NCBI GenBank assembly: GCA_046545675.1 | Contig: JBKGZI010000176.1 | Coordinates: 1 to 11,350 of the forward strand | Reading direction: 5' to 3' | Length of the DNA: 11,350 bases | Origin: CAYLTX01 sp046545675 | Lineage (GTDB): Bacteria; Myxococcota_A; Bradymonadia; Bradymonadales; Bradymonadaceae | Part shown: one piece after another, positions 1-6,075 of the stretch | How positions within the stretch are numbered: the stretch's first letter is position 1 | How the letters are laid out: every line of letters starts with the position of its first letter | The notes under the pieces: model-generated | Databases searched by the model: none | Told to the model about the DNA's origin: nothing | Seen by the model: the letters and a program-made list of their open reading frames with translations, nothing else | Program-made: the position numbers and the translations under genes

Positions 1-2
1 AC

Positions 3-2324
3 CTCGTCGGACTTCGCCCCCGCCCGGCCCAGTCGGCTAAGATCGGCCGGTTGGCCGCCCTTGGTCTGGCCGCCCTCATGATCGTCGTCGCTTGGCCCGC
101 CTTTGCGGCCGCTCAGGGTGGCACGGTCCGCTATTCGTACGAGAAGATCGAAGTCGGCGCCGACGAGCAGTGGGGCCTGGTGCCCCGAGCGGCTCGCGCG
201 GAGTTGGGAGGTAAGCTGACCAAGTCGAAGATCTTCGACGCGTTCAAATTGCTCAAAGACGAGAAAAGCGGCACCTACGGCAACTCGAGCATTCGCATCG
301 GGGGCAAATTGCCCAATGCCGCCAAGGTCACCGTCAAGATCGACCCCAAGATGGCCAGACAGGGCCGGGGGCTGATTATCATGGCCGAGACCGTCTATAC
401 GATGTCCGAGCTCGGGGTGGCCGAGGTCGAATTTCCCGGCCACTTCGACGGCGCGATGAAGCGCGAGGACGTCCCGTTTTATGCGTTTACGCTGACGTTG
501 CCGATGTGGCGTGCGCTGGATGTCGGTACGGTCACACACGCCCGAGTGCGCCTGCCCGATGGCGAACTCATCGCCGCGTCGCAATTCGAGAAACGATGGA
601 AACAAAAGGACCCCGCCCTCCAGGAGGCGCTGTTCTCCTATCTGGATGATTCGCAGGTTTATACGGTGCGCTCGGTGTTGAAGCTGCTCCCCGACCTGAA
701 GATCGACTATGCCCAGCGCGTCACCCCCTTGTTGAAGCACTCGTCGAGTTCGGTGCGAACTCAGGCGCTGTCTGTGCTCGAGGCGCATCGGAACGACGAG
801 GTCGTCTTGGAGGCGGTCCTGGCGATGATGAACTCCGATGACAAAGATGAGCTGGCTCGAAGCGCCGCGGAGTTTTTGGGCAAGGCCAAATCCGACAAAT
901 ATAATATCCACCGCGACCTGTACGTGCTCGAAAATGGCAGCGTCGAGGAGTCGACCAAGGCCGTCCAGGCGTTGGCCAAGCGCAAGAGCGACAAGCGCGC
1001 CGTCGACGCGGTTTACTCGCATTTGAGCGAGGAGCGCGCCGAGGTCACCGAGGCGAGCGCGGAGGCCATCGACGAGATGGGCGCGACCGACAAGCAGATC
1101 GCTGCGCTGGAAAATGAGAAGATCGACGACGGGCTTCGCCTGACCATCGCCCGAACGCTGGCCGATTCGGACGACACCGAGTCCAAGCATATCGGGCTGA
1201 CCTACGTGACGAGCAATACCACCGGCCGGTCGGCCGAGCTGGCCATCCGTCGGCTGGGCGAGATAGCCAGCGACGAGGCGCGCAAGACCATCGAATCCTT
1301 CCTGAAGGCCAGCGAGCGTAGAAAGCAACTCAGCGCCGCCGACGTACTCGTCGAGCGCGGCGAAGCCGCCTCGCTCGATGCGTTGGCCTCGGCGGTCGAG
1401 ACCAGCGAGAACAGCCGCCAGCTCGAGCAGGCCAGCTACGAGTTGATGGTCGCTCAGCCCTTGGATCAGATCCTCGAGCGCACAGAGGCGGGCGACCCGG
1501 TCATCAAGCGCATCGCCTATCGGGCGCTGGGCGAGCGAGCCGTCAAAGACGGCGCCGGCGCCCAGGTCTTCGACAAACTCGCCGACGGAGCCAAAAGCGG
1601 TGATCCGGCTGTGCGCGGGGCCTCGGCCAGAGCCATCGGGGTGTTCGGCGACGACAAAGCCCTCGATACCTTGAAGGCGCTGGCCGACGACAAAAACGCC
1701 GCGGTCCGCGCCGGGGTCGCCTACGGACTGGGCTACTTCGACGGGGGGCAGATGTTCGATACGCTCGCCGGCTACCTCGACGATCCCGAGCCCGAGGTCG
1801 TCGCCGCCGCCCTGGCCGCCATGGAGCAGCGCAAGGAGGCGACCAAGTGGAAAGAGATCAAGGCGTTGACCGAGGCCGACGACCCTCACGTGCGCGCCAA
1901 CGCGCTTCGCGCGATGGCGCAATTGGTCTCGCGTCAGGACAAGAAGGGCGTGCGCGAGGTCATCAGTTTGCTCAGCGGCTCGGTCTCCGACAACTCGCGC
2001 ATCGTGCAACTGACAGCCATTCAGCAGTTGGCGACCTTCGAGGACGATACCGCTGCCACCGGCATCGCCATCCAACTCAACGCCGAGGACCTCAGCCTGC
2101 GGGTGGCCGCCATCGAGGCGTTGGGCAAAAATGGCCACTCCAGCGCCACTGAGCTGGTGGTCAGCGTGCTCGAAGACCCCGACCCGGACATCCGCCGGGC
2201 GGCGATTATGGCGATCGGTGAGCTCGATGACGCCGCCGCCGAGCCCGAGCTCGAGGCACTGCTCGAAAAGGAAGAGGACGTCGACCTCAAAAAGCTCATC
2301 GAACGCACGCTTCGCAAGATATAA
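3..2324 (+). CDS. Exported HEAT-repeat protein, 5' end outside window
   Basis: The protein is a probable periplasmic scaffold built of HEAT/PBS-lyase-type helical repeats; no catalytic motif is visible. The first start codon in the window is TTG at 51. However, the frame is open to the left edge, and the residues just before that TTG (SAKIGR) supply the positive n-region a signal peptide needs. The hydrophobic stretch LAALGLAALMIVVAWPAF follows, with a likely cleavage at AFA/AAQ. The true start is therefore probably left of the window. Counting from the TTG, residues about 25-180 form a non-repeat domain I do not recognise. From about 190 to 757 there are helical repeats with typical motifs such as DPAVRGASARAIG, DDPHVRANALRAM and DPDPDIRRAAIMAIGELDD. 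The TAA stop shares one base with the ATG of the next gene, which implies co-transcription and translational coupling. HEAT repeats usually bind proteins; the partner is unknown. Confidence 0.85.
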   Translation, partial: LVGLRPRPAQSAKIGRLAALGLAALMIVVAWPAFAAAQGGTVRYSYEKIEVGADEQWGLVPRAARAELGGKLTKSKIFDAFKLLKDEKSGTYGNSSIRIGGKLPNAAKVTVKIDPKMARQGRGLIIMAETVYTMSELGVAEVEFPGHFDGAMKREDVPFYAFTLTLPMWRALDVGTVTHARVRLPDGELIAASQFEKRWKQKDPALQEALFSYLDDSQVYTVRSVLKLLPDLKIDYAQRVTPLLKHSSSSVRTQALSVLEAHRNDEVVLEAVLAMMNSDDKDELARSAAEFLGKAKSDKYNIHRDLYVLENGSVEESTKAVQALAKRKSDKRAVDAVYSHLSEERAEVTEASAEAIDEMGATDKQIAALENEKIDDGLRLTIARTLADSDDTESKHIGLTYVTSNTTGRSAELAIRRLGEIASDEARKTIESFLKASERRKQLSAADVLVERGEAASLDALASAVETSENSRQLEQASYELMVAQPLDQILERTEAGDPVIKRIAYRALGERAVKDGAGAQVFDKLADGAKSGDPAVRGASARAIGVFGDDKALDTLKALADDKNAAVRAGVAYGLGYFDGGQMFDTLAGYLDDPEPEVVAAALAAMEQRKEATKWKEIKALTEADDPHVRANALRAMAQLVSRQDKKGVREVISLLSGSVSDNSRIVQLTAIQQLATFEDDTAATGIAIQLNAEDLSLRVAAIEALGKNGHSSATELVVSVLEDPDPDIRRAAIMAIGELDDAAAEPELEALLEKEEDVDLKKLIERTLRKI

Positions 2325-2998
2325 TGCGCCAACCTTCGTCCAGCTTCCTGACCCATCGAGTCGCGCCAGCCGCCCTGGGCTTATGCGCCGTATTGGCGTT
2401 GGCGTGGACCGGCTGTGAGCGCTCAGACGCCGCAAAGACGGTGCGACAAGATCCTTCCTCGGCGCAAAAAGCCGGCTCGTCGGCCCCGGAGGGCCTCGAA
2501 GAGGCGTGCTCGAACCCCGAGGAGTGCGATAGCTATCTGTGGTGTGTCGACGGGAAGTGTGAATTGCCGCCGGCCGAGGTCGGCCAGGCCGACGCGTCGA
2601 CGCCGCGCGTCAGCGTCGCCGACCCCGACGGCGAAGAGGTCGCGAAGTTTTACGTCGAGCTGGCGACCACCGAGGCCGAGAAGCGAAAAGGGCTGATGTA
2701 TCGGCGCCGGTTACCCGACGATTGGGGCATGCTCTTTGTCTACGAGGACGAGGCCGAGCGTGGCTTCTGGATGCAGAACACCTTTATCGCGCTCGATATG
2801 ATCTTCGCCGACGCCGGCGGGCGCATCGTTCACATCGTCGAAGAGGCCGAACCGCTGACGCGAGTTCAGCGACGCTCGCGCAAGCCGGCTCGCTACGTGC
2901 TCGAGGTCAACGCCGGCCTGTCCGAAAAGCTCGGCCTCGAGCCGGGCCTCATCCTGCAAATGGCCAACGTCGACCCCGAGCACCAGCCGGGCGACTGA
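2324..2998 (+). CDS. DUF192 family lipoprotein with Cys-rich linker
   Basis: This is a 224-residue predicted lipoprotein. A hydrophobic signal (about residues 13-30) ends in AWTGC, making Cys31 the candidate lipidation site. Tryptophan at lipobox position -3 is unusual, while Thr and Gly at -2 and -1 fit. Glu at +2 would suit outer-membrane sorting under the E. coli rule. Residues 62-79 hold four cysteines spaced C-x5-C-x5-C-x4-C, with CVDGKC at the end; this resembles small disulfide modules common in deltaproteobacterial exported proteins. Residues about 105-212 match the DUF192 fold, with hallmarks RKGLMYRRRLPDDWGMLFVY, FWMQNT, ALDMIF and GRIVHI. The biochemical function of DUF192 is not established. 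The ATG overlaps the previous stop by one base and no clear Shine-Dalgarno sequence is visible, so translation is probably coupled. The next gene starts 30 bases downstream. Confidence 0.88.
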   Translation: MRQPSSSFLTHRVAPAALGLCAVLALAWTGCERSDAAKTVRQDPSSAQKAGSSAPEGLEEACSNPEECDSYLWCVDGKCELPPAEVGQADASTPRVSVADPDGEEVAKFYVELATTEAEKRKGLMYRRRLPDDWGMLFVYEDEAERGFWMQNTFIALDMIFADAGGRIVHIVEEAEPLTRVQRRSRKPARYVLEVNAGLSEKLGLEPGLILQMANVDPEHQPGD

Positions 2999-3028
2999 GG
3001 CCTCGTCATCGAACCACGGGTACATCTT

Positions 3029-5338
3029 TTGCGTGTGCGAAGCATCCTCTCATGGCTCGCTCCCACGCGAGCATACGCGGGGGCCTTTGTCGCCACGGCG
3101 CTGGTGGGCCTGGCGAGCTGCTTCTTGCCGCTGGTCGACCTGGTCGGCTACGAATCGGCGGCGGTCTTCGGGGGGGTGGGCGGCATCGCCGCGATGCTGC
3201 TGACCCTGCACGCCATCGACCGCAGGGTGGTCGCCGGGCCGCTCGACGCCGAACGCATCGAATCACCGGGGGCCGACTTCTTCGTGTTGCTGGCGCGTCA
3301 CCAAGCCCTCCTTGTCGCGCCGCTTGTTTTTCTGAGCCTCAACGCCTTGCGGGTGGTCAACTGCGCGTATGGGGTGGGCCTGGCGTTTTGGTTGACGATC
3401 CCGGCGGCGTCGATCGTCGTCGGTCAAATGTCGGGCTGGTTGGCCGCGGCGATCTTCCCGGGCAATATGCGCCGGCAGCTCGTATTCTGCGCCGCAGCCG
3501 TGCTCGTCAGCGCGGCGCTGCCCCTGGCGCATCTTGCCCTCGAGCCGTCCATCGTCGGTCATCAGCTCTTCCTGGGGTATTTCAGCGGTTCCATCTATGA
3601 CGAGGCGCTGTCGCTGCCTGCGAGTCTCGCCTGGTATCGCGTGATGCATCTGATCGGTGCAGCGGCGTTGCTGGCGGTCTTGGAGGCTCGCTTCAGGTAT
3701 GAGCGGCGACGCCCGGCACGTTGGCTGGTCGTCGCGGCCGTCATCGCCGCGCTGGGCGCCGCGCTAATATGGTGGCATCGCCAAGACCTGGGCATCGCCA
3801 TCGACCGCGCCTATATCGAGGAGACCCTCGACGGCCGCCTCGAGACCGAGCACTTCGTCATTCATTACCCGCGCACGCGGGGCTTTTTGAAGCAGCACGA
3901 CAAGCTCGCCGAGGACCACGAGTTTCGCTACGCGGAGATGGCGGCGTTTTTCGACACGGATCCGGCCGATTCGCGCAAGATCCACAGCTACGTCTATCCG
4001 GACCGCGAGACCAAGGGCCGGCTGATGGGCGGCCGGCGCACGATGGTCGCCAAGCTGTGGCTGCACGAGATGCACATCATGTGGGGCCACTACGGCGAGC
4101 ATACCCTCGCCCACGAGCTGGCCCATATCTTCACCGAGCCCTTCGGCGCCGGCCCGCTCGATCTGAGCATGCAATCGGGCATCGGCGTCAATATGGGGCT
4201 GGTGGAGGGGGCGGCGACCGCCGCGGATTGGCCCACCGAGGAGTTGTCGCCGCACCAGGCCAGCGCGGCGCTTCGGCGCCTCGAGATCGCCCCGGATATC
4301 CGGTCGATCGTCGCGGCCAGCGGCTTTTGGACGCAGTCCTCCGGCCTCGCCTATACGCTGGTGGGCTCGTTTGTGCGCTATCTCATCGACGAGTACGGCA
4401 TCGAGGCGTTCAAGAGGGTCTATCCCAGCGGAGACTTCCGCGCCGGCTACGACAAGAGCGCCAGTGAGCTGGTCTCCGATTGGGAGGCCTACGTCGACGG
4501 CATCGAGCTGGCCGAGCACGAGATGGAGCTGGCGCGCTATCTATACGAGCGGCCGACCATCTTCGACAAGGTCTGCGCGCGTCAAATCGGCGAGCTGCGC
4601 CGACGCGCCCAGCTCGCCGCGCAGAGCGGCCGGGTAGGGCGGGTCGGCGAGCTCTACGAGCAGATCCTGGGCTTCGCTCCCGATAATATCAACTACCGGA
4701 TCTCCTACGCCCACGCGCTGAGCTCTGCCGGCGATGATGAGCGCGCCTCCGAGATGGTCGGCCGGCTGCTCGACGAAGAGCAAGCGCCGTCGCTTCGCGC
4801 CGAGCTCTTGCATCTTCGCGGCGACCTCGCCTGGCGCCAGCAGCAGCTCGAGCCCGCCCGAGCTGCCTATCGGGAGTGTGAACAGCTCGGGGTCCCCGGG
4901 GACACCAGGCGGCTGCTCGAGGTCAAGCTCGAGGCGCTGTCCCGGCCCAGCGAACACAGCCGCATGTTGGCCTTCGAATATCTGCTGGGCCAGCACCCGG
5001 CGACGGTCTCGCTGTATTTCCCGATGCGATGGCATCACCAAGACCAGCAGGACGCAGTCGCCGCCTATCTCGTGGGCCGACGGTTGTGGAACGCCCACCA
5101 ATACGAGCGCGCCCTCGGATACCTCGAGCAGGCCGCGCGCGAGCTCGATGACAGCGCCATTGCCGACGAGGCCGTGCGCATGCTCGCCACCTCCCACTTC
5201 TTCGCCGGACGGCTCGACGAAGCCGTCGGCGAGTTCGAAAGATTGAGCACCAGCGAGCTCGTATTTTACCGCGAGCAGTCGCGCGAATGGCTCGATCGCA
5301 TTGCATGGAGGCGGGGGAATAGGATAGGAACACAGTAG
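3029..5338 (+). CDS. Polytopic membrane gluzincin metallopeptidase with C-terminal TPRs
   Basis: This is a 769-residue predicted inner-membrane zinc peptidase. The N-terminal 250 residues contain about seven hydrophobic segments (roughly 17-37, 44-61, 93-112, 117-141, 151-171, 202-220, 231-249). Arginine-rich loops at 65-66, 148-149 and 226-231 fit a cytoplasmic N-terminus and a periplasmic C-terminal half. The peptidase domain begins near ETEHFVIHY (273-280). It has HELAH at 362-366 (zinc ligands His362 and His366, catalytic Glu363) and LVEGAA, where Glu393 is the probable third ligand. The later segment FVRYLIDEYGIEAF (448-461) is shared in pattern with the second peptidase of this window. 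These are features of the Peptidase_MA-like gluzincins. Residues about 530-760 look like TPR helices. The start is TTG with a weak ACGGG eight bases upstream; an in-frame GTG lies two codons later. The substrate is unknown. Confidence 0.82.
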   Translation: MRVRSILSWLAPTRAYAGAFVATALVGLASCFLPLVDLVGYESAAVFGGVGGIAAMLLTLHAIDRRVVAGPLDAERIESPGADFFVLLARHQALLVAPLVFLSLNALRVVNCAYGVGLAFWLTIPAASIVVGQMSGWLAAAIFPGNMRRQLVFCAAAVLVSAALPLAHLALEPSIVGHQLFLGYFSGSIYDEALSLPASLAWYRVMHLIGAAALLAVLEARFRYERRRPARWLVVAAVIAALGAALIWWHRQDLGIAIDRAYIEETLDGRLETEHFVIHYPRTRGFLKQHDKLAEDHEFRYAEMAAFFDTDPADSRKIHSYVYPDRETKGRLMGGRRTMVAKLWLHEMHIMWGHYGEHTLAHELAHIFTEPFGAGPLDLSMQSGIGVNMGLVEGAATAADWPTEELSPHQASAALRRLEIAPDIRSIVAASGFWTQSSGLAYTLVGSFVRYLIDEYGIEAFKRVYPSGDFRAGYDKSASELVSDWEAYVDGIELAEHEMELARYLYERPTIFDKVCARQIGELRRRAQLAAQSGRVGRVGELYEQILGFAPDNINYRISYAHALSSAGDDERASEMVGRLLDEEQAPSLRAELLHLRGDLAWRQQQLEPARAAYRECEQLGVPGDTRRLLEVKLEALSRPSEHSRMLAFEYLLGQHPATVSLYFPMRWHHQDQQDAVAAYLVGRRLWNAHQYERALGYLEQAARELDDSAIADEAVRMLATSHFFAGRLDEAVGEFERLSTSELVFYREQSREWLDRIAWRRGNRIGTQ

Positions 5339-5435
5339 TGTTAGAAGCCCTGGTCCGCGCGGCAGCGGCTTCGTGCATCGATGTGTCGAGTATTTACCCG
5401 ATAGTCACCGCCGGAATCGAGATATTACGCTCAAT

Positions 5436-5439
5436 GGAG
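5436..5439 (+). promoter_or_regulatory. Shine-Dalgarno deciding the start at 5449
   Basis: GGAG lies nine bases before the ATG at 5449. It favours that ATG over two alternatives in the same frame: the ATG at 5434, which has no close purine tract, and the GTG at 5338, which overlaps the previous stop codon. Starting at 5449 also puts a compact lipoprotein signal at the very N-terminus. Confidence 0.6.
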
Positions 5440-5448
5440 ACTGGCCAC

Positions 5449-5982
5449 ATGGCATTTGTTCAACGATTGCTTGTAGGAATTTTGGTCGGCCTGGTGGCGC
5501 TGATGAGCGTCGGCTGTGGTGGAGACTACATCCGCTCGGAGAATATCTATACCGACGATCCCGGCTTCCAGATCGAAGAGGACGCGGAAATCCCCGACAC
5601 CACCGCCAACCGACAGGTGCTCGATGTCCTGGCCCACTATCGCCGGGCGATCGTCAACAAGGACTTCGGCGCGCTCAAGCGCCTGGTGTCCGACGACTAC
5701 TACGACAACGCCGGGACCACCGACACCACCGGGGACGACTACAGCGCCGACAAGCTGCCCGAGATCTTCGAGCTGATGGCGCAGCACGCCGAGGACATCC
5801 AATACGACGTGGAGGTTCAAGACGTCGAGGTCCGCAAGGACCGCGCGTTTGTCTCTTACGAGTTCGACTATGCATATAAGTACAATATCGGCGGGGACTC
5901 GGCGTGGGACGCCGGTATCGACGTCAACCGGCTGGAATTGGTTCAGGAAGACGACAAATGGCGCATCATCTCGGGGATGTAG
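5449..5982 (+). CDS. Small lipoprotein with NTF2/SnoaL-like domain
   Basis: With the start at ATG 5449 this is a 177-residue protein. The signal is short and classical: MAFVQR, a hydrophobic core, then LMSVGC with Cys23 as the probable lipidated residue. Gly at +2 gives no inner-membrane retention signal. An acidic linker (about 40-52) is followed by a domain at about 55-177. Its opening helix ANRQVLDVLAHYRRAIVNKD and its ending DDKWRIISGM are typical of NTF2-like/SnoaL folds, which form a cone-shaped ligand or protein pocket. No enzyme active site can be assigned, so it may be a binding or accessory lipoprotein. It sits between two metallopeptidase genes, 110 bases after the first and 93 before the second. 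The longer reading frame from GTG 5338 would bury the signal peptide behind 37 residues and is not favoured. The fold call is by pattern only. Confidence 0.8.
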   Translation: MAFVQRLLVGILVGLVALMSVGCGGDYIRSENIYTDDPGFQIEEDAEIPDTTANRQVLDVLAHYRRAIVNKDFGALKRLVSDDYYDNAGTTDTTGDDYSADKLPEIFELMAQHAEDIQYDVEVQDVEVRKDRAFVSYEFDYAYKYNIGGDSAWDAGIDVNRLELVQEDDKWRIISGM

Positions 5983-5999
5983 CTCCCTGGCTGGTAGTG

Positions 6000-6059
6000 T
6001 AGGTCAGTTTGGCGCAGGTTGGTTTAGTGCAGGTTGGCTTGGCGCAGGTTGGCTTGGCG
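6000..6059 (+). repeat. 15-bp G/T-rich tandem repeat, about four units
   Basis: Two identical units CAGGTTGGCTTGGCG lie at 6030-6044 and 6045-6059. A third at 6015-6029 matches 12 of 15 bases, and a degenerate fourth at 6000-6014 matches 11 of 15. The plus strand carries ten GG dinucleotides in 60 bases and little C. The array ends 16 bases before the ATG at 6076, so it lies in the leader of the downstream mRNA. Confidence 0.85.
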
Positions 6060-6075
6060 CAAGCAAGTGGGACCC

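Noticed and set aside
3764..5197. Two long minus-strand frames opposite the membrane peptidase
   Set aside because: They mirror the HELAH peptidase coding sequence and have no signal, domain or ribosome site of their own.
5338..5448. N-terminal extension of the NTF2-like lipoprotein from GTG 5338
   Set aside because: It would place 37 residues before a good lipoprotein signal; ATG 5449 has GGAG at proper spacing.
6034..6075. Earlier TTG start for the secreted TPR peptidase
   Set aside because: It translates through the 15-bp repeat and pushes the signal peptide inward; ATG 6076 gives a standard Sec signal.
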